Source: Chryseobacterium daeguense DSM 19388
GTDB taxonomy: Bacteria; Bacteroidota; Bacteroidia; Flavobacteriales; Weeksellaceae
Reading direction: 5' to 3'
Assembly (NCBI RefSeq): GCF_000430825.1
Contig: NZ_AUMT01000011.1
Location: 62,001-126,000 of the forward strand
Length of the DNA stretch: 64,000 nucleotides
Positions 53,154 through 62,494 of this stretch are shown here, in pieces. Each line of letters opens with the position of its first letter. The stretch's first letter is position 1. The notes below the pieces were generated by a model. It searched no databases. It was not told the origin of the DNA and was given only the letters and a program-made list of their open reading frames with translations. The position numbers were made by a program, and so were the translations under genes.

Positions 53154-55403
53154 ATGAACTATTCCGCGGAACTAAAAAAATTCGTAACCAGCCAGTATGT
53201 ATATTCTGCCATCAGAATTACATTAGCCACTGTTTTACCATGTTTAGTTCTCGCCCACTTCGGGATTTTAAAAGAATATTTTCTCTTTCCTCTCGGAACC
53301 AGCTTTGTAGCACTTACCGATCAGCCCGGGCCTTTCATCCGAAGAAGAAATGCGCTTACATTTGCCATTTTCTGCTTCGTTTTCGTTGCGATGATTGCCA
53401 GCCTAGTCATGAATTTTAAAATTCTTGTGCTGGCGGAGATCATTATTTTCGGGATGTTTTTCTCACTAATTGGGGTTTACGGGCAGCGACTAGCGGCTGT
53501 CGGCTCATTATCACTGGTAGTGCTGGCTATCTTTATTGACGGCCATCTTACGGGAGCCAATATCCTTAAAAGCTTACTGATCTTTGGATCAGGGTGCATC
53601 TGGTTTTTGCTTATATTTTTAATTGTAACTACCATTCAGCCGTATAAGCTTGCAAGCCAGATGATCGGTGAAAATTATCTCCAGCTTGCCGAATTTTTAA
53701 AGATCAAAGCCAATTATTATCAGAAAAACCCTGATTTCGACAAGCTGACAACACAGGTTATCGCAAAGCAGATTGAGATAAAAAACCTGCAGGAAGAAAC
53801 CAGGGAAACTGTTTTCAAAACAAGGACCATCGTTAATGAATCTACCACTACAAGCCGTTTATTAATGCTGATGTTCCTGAATTCAATGGACCTTCATGAG
53901 AAATTAATGACCTCGGAAAGTGATTATCAGAAGCTGCAGCAGAGCTTTGATGACAGCATGATCCTGGTGAACATCCACGATTATCTGAATCTTCTTGCTG
54001 AAGAGATCACCAATATCGGAATCTCGCTTCAGATCGGAACGAGAGCGAAGCCGATGTTTAACCTTGATTTAGAATTAAAAAACCTTAATCATGTTTATTT
54101 TGACCTCAGAAATAAGCGTATCTCACCGGAAAATTTCGAGAACTTCATGGTTTTGCGCCAAATTTTGATGCGTATAAATGAAATTACAAAAGAAATCGAA
54201 GAAATTTATAAAGTATTTTCCCAGAACGTAAAACTTGCAAAAAGTCTTTCCACCGGTTTAGATTTAAAAAAATTTATGCCGAATGAAGAAAAACTGAATT
54301 TCAAGGTGTTAAGGAATAATATTTCCCTTTCTTCCTCGCACTTTCGGCATGCATTAAGAATTACTATTGCTTTGCTTTTGGGATATTCGTTTTCCATGTT
54401 TCAGTTTTTAGGAATTGGCCATACTTATTGGATTTTAATTACCATTGTTGCAATTTTAAAGCCCGCCTACTCCATCACAAAAAAGAGGAACCTTCTGCGT
54501 CTTTACGGAACCATTGCCGGAGCGCTGATCGCCTATGGAATCCTTTATTTTGTAGACATTAATGAGGTTTTATTTGCCATTCTGCTCATAAGCATGATCA
54601 TGTGTTTCAGCTTTTTAAAAGGAAAATACTTCTGGGCGGTATTATTTATGACCATTTATGTTTTTTTAAGCTTTAATTTTTTAAGCCCGGGAAATGTAAA
54701 TGTGATTTTTAAAGACAGAATTGTTGATACCATAGTAGCTGCACTCATCACTTCACTGGTTGCCTACGTTGTGCTTCCGGTCTGGGAACATACCCAGAAT
54801 CTGGATCTGATGAAAAAATCCGCGGAATGTAATTTAAGCTATTTCCAAAGTGTCATTTCTAAATTTTTAGACGAAAACTATGATATAGAAGAATATAAGG
54901 TAAAAAGAAAAAACGCCATTATATCGCTGGCAAACCTTTCTGACAACTTTCAGAGAATGATTTCCGAGCCTAAAAACCAGCAGAAAAAACTGGAGGTTGT
55001 TCATCAGTTCGTGGCAACTTCACACCTGATTACAGCTTATACAGCCTCACTTTCTCAATATGTAAAAGATGACGAAAAGTACCCGGAAATAGATGCCGAA
55101 AGCTGGAGCAGAAAAATAGAAGCCGAAATGCAGAAAGTTTCCAATCTGCTGAACGGGGAAGAGATCAATGAGACCCTCAATATGGAAAGCCGCATTGAGC
55201 CTGAAGATTCTTCGCTTGAAGATTTAATTTTGAAAAGAAAAATTGAGCTTACGGAAAATGAAGCATACGATGTGAGAGATCCCAATAAAATATCTCATTT
55301 AACGGAGCTTAAAAATATCCATGATGTTTTGGAGCTCATATATGATGTAGCAAAAGAGCAGCGAAAAGTAATTGAAAAATATAAAAACGAGTCTAAGCTT
55401 TAA
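53154..55403 (+). CDS. FUSC-family inner-membrane protein (YccS-like)
   Basis: 749 residues. Two membrane blocks of about six helices each (about 15-170 and 400-545; e.g. ALRITIALLLGYSFSMFQFL and YFWAVLFMTIYVFLSFNFLS) each precede a charged cytoplasmic coiled region (about 175-390 and 550-749). This duplicated layout is the FUSC/YccS family (fusaric-acid-resistance-like, aromatic acid exporters). The substrate is unknown; no HlyD or TolC partner is adjacent, unlike true AaeAB pumps. A lone gene. Confidence 0.88.
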   Translation: MNYSAELKKFVTSQYVYSAIRITLATVLPCLVLAHFGILKEYFLFPLGTSFVALTDQPGPFIRRRNALTFAIFCFVFVAMIASLVMNFKILVLAEIIIFGMFFSLIGVYGQRLAAVGSLSLVVLAIFIDGHLTGANILKSLLIFGSGCIWFLLIFLIVTTIQPYKLASQMIGENYLQLAEFLKIKANYYQKNPDFDKLTTQVIAKQIEIKNLQEETRETVFKTRTIVNESTTTSRLLMLMFLNSMDLHEKLMTSESDYQKLQQSFDDSMILVNIHDYLNLLAEEITNIGISLQIGTRAKPMFNLDLELKNLNHVYFDLRNKRISPENFENFMVLRQILMRINEITKEIEEIYKVFSQNVKLAKSLSTGLDLKKFMPNEEKLNFKVLRNNISLSSSHFRHALRITIALLLGYSFSMFQFLGIGHTYWILITIVAILKPAYSITKKRNLLRLYGTIAGALIAYGILYFVDINEVLFAILLISMIMCFSFLKGKYFWAVLFMTIYVFLSFNFLSPGNVNVIFKDRIVDTIVAALITSLVAYVVLPVWEHTQNLDLMKKSAECNLSYFQSVISKFLDENYDIEEYKVKRKNAIISLANLSDNFQRMISEPKNQQKKLEVVHQFVATSHLITAYTASLSQYVKDDEKYPEIDAESWSRKIEAEMQKVSNLLNGEEINETLNMESRIEPEDSSLEDLILKRKIELTENEAYDVRDPNKISHLTELKNIHDVLELIYDVAKEQRKVIEKYKNESKL

Positions 55404-55437
55404 AAGGTTTTAGATTGAGATTGAGGTTAAGTTTGAG

Positions 55438-55540
55438 ATGCTTCGACTCCGCTCAGCATGACATTACTACAAATATGCTTTGATAGAGTACATCAAAACA
55501 GTTAGTATTAGAAGTGTCATGCTGAGCGAAGTCGAAGCAT
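55438..55540. repeat. Long inverted repeat (CTTCGACTCCGCTCAGCATGACA type)
   Basis: The 26-base arms at 55438-55463 and 55515-55540 are complementary at 25 of 26 positions. Between them is a smaller hairpin (TTTGAT...ATCAAA, about 55479-55497). Outside, AGGTTAAG and CTTAACCT form a further outer pair. Non-coding. It could fold in the RNA as a strong hairpin ending the FUSC and PPTase transcripts. Confidence 0.9.
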
Positions 55541-55564
55541 TTCAACATAAATCTTAACCTTACC

Positions 55565-56179
55565 TTACTCCTCAACAATCGTAAAGCAATAATCGTCAAA
55601 AAATTCTACCCTAGCCCTGAACTCATCAGAAAACTGCTCATCATAGACCCTGCAGCTGATATGATGAAGATGTTTCAGCTCAAAAGGTTTTACTTCATAA
55701 TTTTTTTTCAGTGACCAATATTTTGAATGATGGATCTTGTACATGCTTTCTTTCACGCTCCAGATAATGGTATAAAAAGTATCCGCTTTATTTTCAGGGA
55801 TGAATCCTCTTTCGTTTTCATAGGTGAATTTGTCGATCACCCTTAGAATTTTCGGATTAAATTTTTCAATATCAATCGCAATTTTATTTTTGGAAATAGC
55901 AATCGCAGCGAAAGGAAAAGAATGGGTAATGGAGATTTCCGCATCTTTAGGAAATAAAAACGGCTCCCTTTCTTTATATAAAATTTTTGAATTAGGCTTT
56001 AACCCCTTCAAAAGTTTACGGACCATAAGCACCTCCAATAACTTTTTTGGATGGTAATCTTTCACTTTTTCGGCATTTTCCGGCTCTAAAAGTTTATGAA
56101 TATCAAGATCTTCGGTTTCATCGTACTTCCATACGAGAATCGTGGCATTGTCATCAGAAAAATCGCGATAGAGGGGCAT
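55565..56179 (-). CDS. 4'-phosphopantetheinyl transferase
   Basis: 204 residues from the ATG for MPLYRDFSDDN (56179); an open frame extends 24 codons further up but overlaps the ahcY promoter and start. The Sfp-type signature is ITHSFPFAAIAISKNKIAID with Asp-Ile-Glu (DIEKF), then WSVKESMYK, supplying the Mg2+/CoA ligands. It loads the phosphopantetheine arm from CoA onto carrier proteins; target ACP or other carrier unknown. Divergent from ahcY with a 54-base gap. Confidence 0.88.
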   Translation of the reverse strand: MPLYRDFSDDNATILVWKYDETEDLDIHKLLEPENAEKVKDYHPKKLLEVLMVRKLLKGLKPNSKILYKEREPFLFPKDAEISITHSFPFAAIAISKNKIAIDIEKFNPKILRVIDKFTYENERGFIPENKADTFYTIIWSVKESMYKIHHSKYWSLKKNYEVKPFELKHLHHISCRVYDEQFSDEFRARVEFFDDYCFTIVEE

Positions 56180-56182
56180 ATT

Positions 56183-56214
56183 TTTGGTGGTCAGAATATT
56201 AGTTTGTAAATTTG
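56183..56214 (+). promoter_or_regulatory. Promoter of ahcY
   Basis: TTTG (56183-56186), 20 bases, TAAATTTG (56207-56214), 19 bases ahead of the ATG. Fits the Bacteroidota promoter consensus. Confidence 0.7.
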
Positions 56215-56233
56215 CGAAAAATTTTTCAGATAG

Positions 56234-57547
56234 ATGGAAACAACAACCCAATACGTTCCTTATAAAGTAAAGGACATTTCCCTTGCAGAATGGGGAAGAA
56301 AGGAAATTAATCTTGCAGAGGCTGAAATGCCAGGTTTGATGGCAATCCGTGAAGAATACGGACCATCCCAGCCATTAAAAGGTGCAAGAATCGCGGGATG
56401 TCTTCACATGACAATCCAAACGGCTGTGCTTATCGAGACATTGGTAGCTTTAGGTGCTGAAGTTACCTGGTCTTCATGTAATATATTCTCTACACAAGAT
56501 CACGCTGCTGCTGCTATTGCTGCTGCAGGAATCCCTGTTTATGCATGGAAAGGTTTAAATGAAGAAGAATTCGACTGGTGTATTGAGCAGACTTTATTCT
56601 TTGGTGAAGACAGAAAACCATTGAACATGATCTTGGATGATGGTGGAGATTTAACGAACATGGTTTTTGATAAATATCCACAATTTACAAAAGATATCAA
56701 AGGACTTTCCGAAGAAACAACAACGGGTGTACACAGGTTGTACGAAAGAATGAAGAATGGTACTTTGGTAATGCCTGCAATCAACGTAAATGATTCTGTA
56801 ACGAAGTCTAAATTTGACAACAAGTACGGATGTAGAGAATCTGCTGTGGATGCGGTAAGAAGAGCTACTGACGTGATGTTGGCCGGTAAAAGAGTAATCG
56901 TTTGCGGATTCGGAGATGTAGGTAAAGGTACTGCTGCTTCATTCAGAGGGGCTGGTTCTATCGTTACTGTTACTGAAATCGACCCTATCTGTGCTCTACA
57001 GGCTGCAATGGAAGGTTATGAAGTGAAAAAGCTGGATACTGTAATCGAAACTGCAGATATCATTATCACTACAACCGGAAACTTCAACATTGTTCAGGGT
57101 TCTCACTTCAAGAAGATGAAGGACAAGACTATCGTTTGTAACATCGGTCACTTCGATAACGAAATTGATATGGCTTGGTTAAATGAAAACTACGGTTCTA
57201 CTAAATATGAAGTAAAGCCACAGGTAGATGTTTATAACGTAGACGGAAACGAGATCATCATCCTTGCAGAAGGAAGATTGGTAAACTTAGGATGTGCAAC
57301 AGGCCACCCAAGTTTCGTAATGTCAAACTCTTTCTCAAACCAGACTTTGGCTCAGATCGAACTTTGGAACCATTCAGACAAATACGGAAACGAAGTGTAT
57401 ACACTTCCTAAGCATTTGGATGAAAAAGTGGCTGCTCTTCACCTTAAAAAGTTAGGTGTAGAATTAGAAACGCTTACAGAAGAACAAGCTAAATATATCG
57501 GTGTAGATGTAAAAGGTCCTTTCAAACCGGAATATTACAGATACTAA
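56234..57547 (+). CDS. ahcY: Adenosylhomocysteinase
   Basis: 437 residues. Hydrolyses S-adenosylhomocysteine to adenosine and homocysteine with bound NAD+, keeping SAM-dependent methylation running. Landmarks: [15 protein letters not shown], the [20 protein letters not shown] substrate region, [20 protein letters not shown] (NAD+ loop), [15 protein letters not shown] and the C-terminal [10 protein letters not shown], whose Lys/Tyr residues cover the neighbouring subunit's NAD+. Complete, ATG start, own promoter and terminator. Confidence 0.98.
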   Translation: METTTQYVPYKVKDISLAEWGRKEINLAEAEMPGLMAIREEYGPSQPLKGARIAGCLHMTIQTAVLIETLVALGAEVTWSSCNIFSTQDHAAAAIAAAGIPVYAWKGLNEEEFDWCIEQTLFFGEDRKPLNMILDDGGDLTNMVFDKYPQFTKDIKGLSEETTTGVHRLYERMKNGTLVMPAINVNDSVTKSKFDNKYGCRESAVDAVRRATDVMLAGKRVIVCGFGDVGKGTAASFRGAGSIVTVTEIDPICALQAAMEGYEVKKLDTVIETADIIITTTGNFNIVQGSHFKKMKDKTIVCNIGHFDNEIDMAWLNENYGSTKYEVKPQVDVYNVDGNEIIILAEGRLVNLGCATGHPSFVMSNSFSNQTLAQIELWNHSDKYGNEVYTLPKHLDEKVAALHLKKLGVELETLTEEQAKYIGVDVKGPFKPEYYRY

Positions 57548-57571
57548 GAAATTAGCATTCATAAAAATAAG

Positions 57572-57601
57572 GCTCTCCAATTTTTTTGGGGAGCTTTTTT
57601 G
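57572..57601 (+). terminator. Terminator after ahcY
   Basis: The 9-bp stem GCTCTCCAA with TTGGGGAGC (one G-U pair) is followed by TTTTTT. Confidence 0.85.
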
Positions 57602-57660
57602 ATTTATTTATCTTAAAAAAATATAAGTATTTCTTATTTTTGGCGGATTAAAAAAATAAG

Positions 57661-58467
57661 ATGAACAAAAAACTCTTCCTGAGTATTATTGGCTCAGTTA
57701 CATTACTTACCGGATGCAGCAGCAATGATGAAACAGACGGAACAAACAATCCAAACGGACCGAAAATACTATTAAGTAAAATTACGACCGTTTATTACGA
57801 CAATCCGGCTAATCCCCAAACCAATGTGGCGACATTAGAATACAATAATCAGGGGCAATTGATTAAAATTCTATCTGAAGGAAGGGCTTCATCTTTTGAA
57901 TATGAAGCTTCCGGCAAGCCCATAAAAACAAATTATTATAAAGCAGATGGCACTTTAGACTACTATTCTACCTATACTTATAATGGTGAACAGCTTACAA
58001 CCACTAAGTCCATTTACACTAATCCTGATTATAACAGGACAATAACTTATACCTACATCAATGGCAAGGTTACCGGCTCCAGCCTTTGTCAGGGCACTAA
58101 CTGCAATAGTCCAAGCACTTCTTCATATGCTTACATCGGCGATAATATTTCGGTAGAAACTTCCTTGTTAAGTGGTACATTTTCAGTCTCAACAAAACGA
58201 GAGTTCTCGTATGATGATAAGTTAAACCCTTTCTCTCACGTCAATAAGTATTTGAGAATTTCCATGGGAGGTGCTTACGTTTTAAGTCCTAATAATTATA
58301 CTTCTGAGAAAATAAGCTATAAGGATAATGCGGGGAATTGGGTTCCGAATCAAAATAACACTTATGAGATGCAATACAACAGCTTTCAATTACCTACTCA
58401 GGTGATAGGAAGAGATGCGAATGGCAATAGCTATGTAAAATATAATTACGAATATATAATTCAATAA
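57661..58467 (+). CDS. Lipoprotein with YD-like repeats, unknown function
   Basis: 268 residues. The leader ends in a lipobox (LLTGCSSNDE, Cys19). The mature part consists of strands with recurrent Tyr/Asn motifs (YNNQGQLIKI, YEASGKPIKTNYYKADGT, YTYNGEQLTTTKSIY, EMQYNSFQLPTQV), reminiscent of the YD/RHS-like strands seen in many Bacteroidota lipoproteins. No catalytic motif. A lone gene; I cannot name the family. Confidence 0.75.
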   Translation: MNKKLFLSIIGSVTLLTGCSSNDETDGTNNPNGPKILLSKITTVYYDNPANPQTNVATLEYNNQGQLIKILSEGRASSFEYEASGKPIKTNYYKADGTLDYYSTYTYNGEQLTTTKSIYTNPDYNRTITYTYINGKVTGSSLCQGTNCNSPSTSSYAYIGDNISVETSLLSGTFSVSTKREFSYDDKLNPFSHVNKYLRISMGGAYVLSPNNYTSEKISYKDNAGNWVPNQNNTYEMQYNSFQLPTQVIGRDANGNSYVKYNYEYIIQ

Positions 58468-58481
58468 TTGATTATTCACAT

Positions 58482-58538
58482 TTTAACCACCCGTCAAAAA
58501 TTCTTATTTTTGCCACCCCTGCAGAGGAGGGGATTTTT
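58482..58538 (+). repeat. Dispersed intergenic repeat, copy C (AACCACCCGTC type)
   Basis: TTTAACCACCCGTCAAAAAT (one C fewer than copies A and B), then GCCACCCCTGCAGAGGAGGG and ATTTTT. Between the lipoprotein and YiaA/B genes; it may double as their terminator. Confidence 0.85.
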
Positions 58539-58644
58539 ACCATTCAATTAAAGTAAATTATACACAATAAAATTCCAGAATTGGAGTTATTGCCGGCAAT
58601 CAAAGAAAAATTATATCTTTGAATCCTTTAATAAAAAACAGTAC

Positions 58645-59037
58645 ATGAAAAAACAAAATGTTTCAAATGCATTCGTTGCAGCATCCTGGGTCGCTTTGGG
58701 AGCAGGGATGATAGGTTTTATTGTAGGTCTTGCTAGAGCGGAAATGCAGCTTAATGAGAAAGGATATTATTTCACAATCCTATTATATGGTTTGTTTGCG
58801 GTAGTTTCTTTACAGAAAGCAGTTCGCGACAGGCTGGAAAACATTAAGGTTACGGATATCTATTACGGTATCTGTTGGTTTGCAACATTATCTTCTATTG
58901 TTTTGCTGGCTATAGGATTGTGGAATGCCACTATTCTTCCAAGTGAAAAAGGTTTTTACGGATTCGCTTTTCTACTCGCTCTTTTCGGGGCCATTGCAGT
59001 GCAGAAGAACACACGGGACAATATGATTCAGGAATAA
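58645..59037 (+). CDS. YiaA/YiaB-family inner-membrane protein
   Basis: 130 residues with four membrane helices arranged as two similar helix pairs (VAASWVALGAGMIGFIVGLA with YYFTILLYGLFAVVSLQK; ICWFATLSSIVLLAIGLWNA with FYGFAFLLALFGAIAVQK). Each pair ends in a charged KxxRD-type loop (QKAVRDRLENI, QKNTRDNM). This fits the YiaAB two-helix domain. Function not established. A lone gene with terminator. Confidence 0.85.
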   Translation: MKKQNVSNAFVAASWVALGAGMIGFIVGLARAEMQLNEKGYYFTILLYGLFAVVSLQKAVRDRLENIKVTDIYYGICWFATLSSIVLLAIGLWNATILPSEKGFYGFAFLLALFGAIAVQKNTRDNMIQE

Positions 59038-59043
59038 TAAGCG

Positions 59044-59068
59044 ACTCTCCAATTTTGGAGAGTTTTTA
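59044..59068 (+). terminator. Terminator after the YiaA/B gene
   Basis: The stem ACTCTCCAA with TTGGAGAGT is followed by TTTTA, 6 bases past the stop. Confidence 0.85.
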
Positions 59069-59186
59069 TTTAATAAATCTTTTCAGAAAATTTATTTTTG
59101 TTAAATTTTTCTTTTTATTTCAATAAACTATTCAAAATTTTATACATTTTCTTATTTTTGCGACACTTATTTCACAAAATATTGAT

Positions 59187-60770
59187 ATGCATAAAAAATT
59201 ACCCTCAGCAAATCTGTTTAAAAAGTTTTTAATATTAGCCTTGTGCTCTCTTCTATTCCAAATTATGAAAGCACAAAACGAATTCATCACCATATGGCAG
59301 CCCGGGCTTCCCCATACAACACCTCTTATAAATATTGATGCCCCGTCTCAGGCTGCTCCTAATCAAATCTGGTTTCCTGGAATCGGGGAAAATTATACCA
59401 TAACCTGGGAAGAAGTCGGATTTCCGGCGCATAACGGAACAATGACTGATGTAACCTCAACATCACAGGTTCTTATCGATTTCGGAAATTCTTTAAATGA
59501 TGTTACCTCTGCAACTTACAGAGTAAAAGTGAGCAACGGAAACGGAATTTTCAGGCAAATAAAATTTGGAGCAGCCACCCTCATTCCTCTTCCTGATAGT
59601 ATTTTTCCCATCTGGACGATCTACGGAAGTGCAGACAAAATCCTTGAAATTGAACAATGGGGAAATATCAGCTGGGAATCGATGAACAGTGCCTTCAGCA
59701 ACTGCCGCCTTATACAGCTTACCGCAACAGATGCTCCAGACCTGAGCAATGTTACCGATGCTTCTTTTATGTTCCACAATGCTCATAACTTTTTGGGAGC
59801 ATCTTCTATGGGGAATTGGGACACCTCTCATATTCAGGATTTCAGCTTTATGTTTGCTCATCAGGGTGATTATCCTGCAGCGATTGATAACTTTAATCCG
59901 CCTTCTCTTGTAAGCTGGAATACTTCAGCTGCAGTCAATTTCAACAGCATGTTTATGAACAGAAAAAAATTCAATCAGCCGCTGAATACTTGGAATACGT
60001 CGAATGCCACCAATATGGGATGGATGTTTGCCAGCTGTTTAGAATTTAATCAAAGACTGGATAATTGGGATACTTCTAAGGTAACTGATATGGCTTTTAT
60101 GTTTCACTTCATCCCGGTTTTTAATCAGCCTTTAAAAAACTGGAATACCTCTAATGTTGTCAATCTTTCACATATGTTTCATGGGTGCACCTCTTTCAAC
60201 CAGAATCTTGATACGTGGAATGTGTCTAAAACAATGCGTACGAATTCTATGTTTGCAGGAGCAAGTATTTTCAACCAGTCCCTTGCCAGCTGGAATTTGG
60301 CTATGCTGAATGACGCTTCAGGATTTTTAAGCTATGCCGGCTTTAGTTGCGAAAACTACAGTAAATCTTTGGCCGGATGGGCAGACAATCCCAATACCGC
60401 CAACAATGTTAATTTGGGTTTTACACTTCCCTTACAATATGCAGCAAATGCCGTTAACAAAAGAAATATTTTAATTGGTAAAGGCTGGATTTTCAATGGT
60501 GATGTACCCGGAAGCTGTTTTCTTTCCATTGCTGAAGCAGGCTTGAGAAGAAAAGGTTCTATCTACCCTAACCCGGCTCAGGATAATATTCATATTGAAG
60601 ACATTCATGATGCGCAAAGCTTTAAAATTCTGGATGCAAGCGGAAGAATTGTTGATAGCGGGAAAACAGATTCTGAAATGATTAATGTAAGCGCACTGCC
60701 TAAAGGAAATTATATCTTGCAGATTGTTTCCAAAGAGAAGATAGAAAATTTTAAGTTTATTAAAAAATGA
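59187..60770 (+). CDS. DUF285 repeat surface protein with T9SS sorting domain
   Basis: 527 residues. An N-terminal signal sequence (about 1-30, LFKKFLILALCSLLFQIMKA) precedes QNEFITIWQPG. Residues about 190-400 hold tandem repeats of about 25 residues with the core NxSNVTDMxxMF...FNQPLxxWNTS, e.g. FNQPLNTWNTSNATNMGWMF and FNQRLDNWDTSKVTDMAFMF: BspA/DUF285-type repeats, usually surface-adhesive. The C-terminal 70 residues (SIYPNPAQDNIHIE...LPKGNYILQIV...FKFIKK) are a type-A T9SS sorting domain, so export would depend on PorU/PorV. Its target is unknown. Confidence 0.88.
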   Translation: MHKKLPSANLFKKFLILALCSLLFQIMKAQNEFITIWQPGLPHTTPLINIDAPSQAAPNQIWFPGIGENYTITWEEVGFPAHNGTMTDVTSTSQVLIDFGNSLNDVTSATYRVKVSNGNGIFRQIKFGAATLIPLPDSIFPIWTIYGSADKILEIEQWGNISWESMNSAFSNCRLIQLTATDAPDLSNVTDASFMFHNAHNFLGASSMGNWDTSHIQDFSFMFAHQGDYPAAIDNFNPPSLVSWNTSAAVNFNSMFMNRKKFNQPLNTWNTSNATNMGWMFASCLEFNQRLDNWDTSKVTDMAFMFHFIPVFNQPLKNWNTSNVVNLSHMFHGCTSFNQNLDTWNVSKTMRTNSMFAGASIFNQSLASWNLAMLNDASGFLSYAGFSCENYSKSLAGWADNPNTANNVNLGFTLPLQYAANAVNKRNILIGKGWIFNGDVPGSCFLSIAEAGLRRKGSIYPNPAQDNIHIEDIHDAQSFKILDASGRIVDSGKTDSEMINVSALPKGNYILQIVSKEKIENFKFIKK

Positions 60771-60778
60771 AAATAGCT

Positions 60779-60806
60779 AAAAGCCTCACAAAACGTGAGG
60801 CTTTTT
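60779..60806 (+). terminator. Terminator after the DUF285 gene
   Basis: The stem AAGCCTCAC with GTGAGGCTT, loop AAAAC, then a T-run, 9 bases past the stop. Confidence 0.9.
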
Positions 60807-60807
60807 A

Positions 60808-60873
60808 GTGAATTGTGGATTGTCAATTCGTTTCACCGTCAATTTTTAATCGCAGTATAAATTCACAATTCAC
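60808..60873. repeat. Dispersed palindromic repeat with 10-bp inverted ends
   Basis: GTGAATTGTG (60808-60817) and CACAATTCAC (60864-60873) are exact complements around a 46-base core containing GTCAATTCGTTTC. Member of the same family as 9621-9693 and 34453-34679. Confidence 0.65.
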
Positions 60874-60880
60874 CATTCAC

Positions 60881-61384
60881 TTATTTATCATATCCATTCG
60901 GATGCTGAGCCTTGATATCATCCACAGTACCCAAAACCTTATCTTTCAGGGTTTCCTGGTATTTTTGAAGTTGGGCTGCTACTTTTTCATCTGCGCTTCC
61001 GATAATTTTCGCTGCTAAAATTCCTGCATTCAGGGCACCGTTCAATGCGACAGTGGCAACAGGAATACCGCCCGGCATCTGAAGAATTGAAAGTACAGAA
61101 TCCCAGCCGTCAATAGAATTGCTTGATAAAATAGGAACACCAATCACCGGCAAAGTAGTACAGCTTGCCACCATTCCCGGAAGATGCGCTGCTCCTCCTG
61201 CTCCTGCAACGATGACTTTCAAACCTCTTTCCTGGGCCGTTTTTGCATAATCAAACATTCTTTCCGGAGTTCTGTGCGCGGAAACTACGGTGAGCTCATA
61301 AGGAATGTTTAAAGATTGTAAAAAATTTGCTGCCTGTTCCATGATCGGTAAGTCGCTCTGACTTCCCATAATAATTCCTACCAT
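60881..61384 (-). CDS. purE: N5-carboxyaminoimidazole ribonucleotide mutase
   Basis: 167 residues. Class I PurE converts N5-CAIR to CAIR in purine synthesis. Landmarks: GIIMGSQSDLPIMEQAA, TVVSAHRTPERMFDYA (catalytic His), AGAGGAAHLPGMVAS and GGIPVATVALNGALNAGILA. Its partner purK lies 1.7 kb away on the same strand, separated by two genes of opposite orientation, so the usual purE-purK unit is interrupted. Confidence 0.96.
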   Translation of the reverse strand: MVGIIMGSQSDLPIMEQAANFLQSLNIPYELTVVSAHRTPERMFDYAKTAQERGLKVIVAGAGGAAHLPGMVASCTTLPVIGVPILSSNSIDGWDSVLSILQMPGGIPVATVALNGALNAGILAAKIIGSADEKVAAQLQKYQETLKDKVLGTVDDIKAQHPNGYDK

Positions 61385-61531
61385 TCTTCAATTTATTTGA
61401 TGCTCAAAGATAAAAAATTAATAAGCTTAAATGCAAAAAGGCGCAAAAGTTGTTCTGTTACCTAAAAATTTTCAGAAACTGTTACCATCAGACCTTTGGT
61501 AAAGTTAATATCTTTGTTAATTGCTAATACT

Positions 61532-62440
61532 ATGCTGAAAAATTACAAGCTTACTCTTGCCATCCTCACCGTAGCCATCGTCTGGGGAACTACTTTTCTT
61601 TCCATCCGTATCGCGGTGGAAACTATTCCGGCCTGGTTTGTGGCGGGAATCCGTCAGTTTTTGGCTGCCATTATCATGCTTTTGATTTTACTTTACCGTA
61701 AGCAGTTTCAGTGGATCGGATGGAAAAACCTGGGATATCAGATTATTTTTTCAACATTAATGCTTATCATAGCAAACGGTATGACCACCGTTGCCGAAGA
61801 AACCGTCACCAGCAGCCTGACATCGCTGATCAGTGCCTGCTCTCCGATTATTGTTTTTTTGGGAAGTGTGGCGATTGGTCTTCAAAAGTTCAGCTTTAAG
61901 GCACTTGTAGGAGTTTTGATGTGTTTCAGCGGGATTGTGCTGATCTTTTGGGACGGCCTTGATGATCTTGAAAACCCTGAATATGCATTGGGAATTTTCT
62001 TTTTGTTCATTGCCATTTTAGGCTGGGCGTCAGGAACAATTTATACTAAAAAGCTAAACATCCAGAGTTCCAATATCTCATTGAATTTATTTTACCAGTT
62101 TGCTTTTGCGGGTATTGTACAGATTGTTTTTGCATTTCTTTTTTCTGAAAATTATAACTTTGAAAACTGGAATTTCAGAAGCATTTCCGCTATGATTTAT
62201 CTGGCCTGCTTTGGCTCTGTGGCGGCGTTTTTTGCCTTTCATTATGCACTCACGAAAGTTTCCCCGGTACAGGTTTCCATTTTAGCTTATGTTAACACCA
62301 TTATTTCGATTTTCTTAAGCTGGCTGATTTTAGATGAAGAGATTTCCACTAAATTTGTGATTGCTGCTGTACTGATTATCTTAGGAGTTTTTGTGATTAA
62401 TTATAATCGTGAAATGTTTAAAAAACAGAGAATTCAATAG
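61532..62440 (+). CDS. EamA/DMT-family transporter
   Basis: 302 residues from the ATG for MLKNYKLTLAIL (61532); a TTG-initiated frame 12 codons further up is not favoured. Ten membrane helices in two EamA repeats, e.g. WGTTFLSIRIAVETIPAWFV in the first and ASGTIYTKKLNIQSSNISLN after the middle loop, ending FVINYNREMFKKQRIQ. The family exports small metabolites, often amino acids; substrate unknown. It sits between purE and purK on the opposite strand. Confidence 0.9.
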   Translation: MLKNYKLTLAILTVAIVWGTTFLSIRIAVETIPAWFVAGIRQFLAAIIMLLILLYRKQFQWIGWKNLGYQIIFSTLMLIIANGMTTVAEETVTSSLTSLISACSPIIVFLGSVAIGLQKFSFKALVGVLMCFSGIVLIFWDGLDDLENPEYALGIFFLFIAILGWASGTIYTKKLNIQSSNISLNLFYQFAFAGIVQIVFAFLFSENYNFENWNFRSISAMIYLACFGSVAAFFAFHYALTKVSPVQVSILAYVNTIISIFLSWLILDEEISTKFVIAAVLIILGVFVINYNREMFKKQRIQ

Positions 62441-62494
62441 GAGTTTATCTTATAGTAAAGTGATTATTTCTTATCTTTCCAATCAAATTTATAT

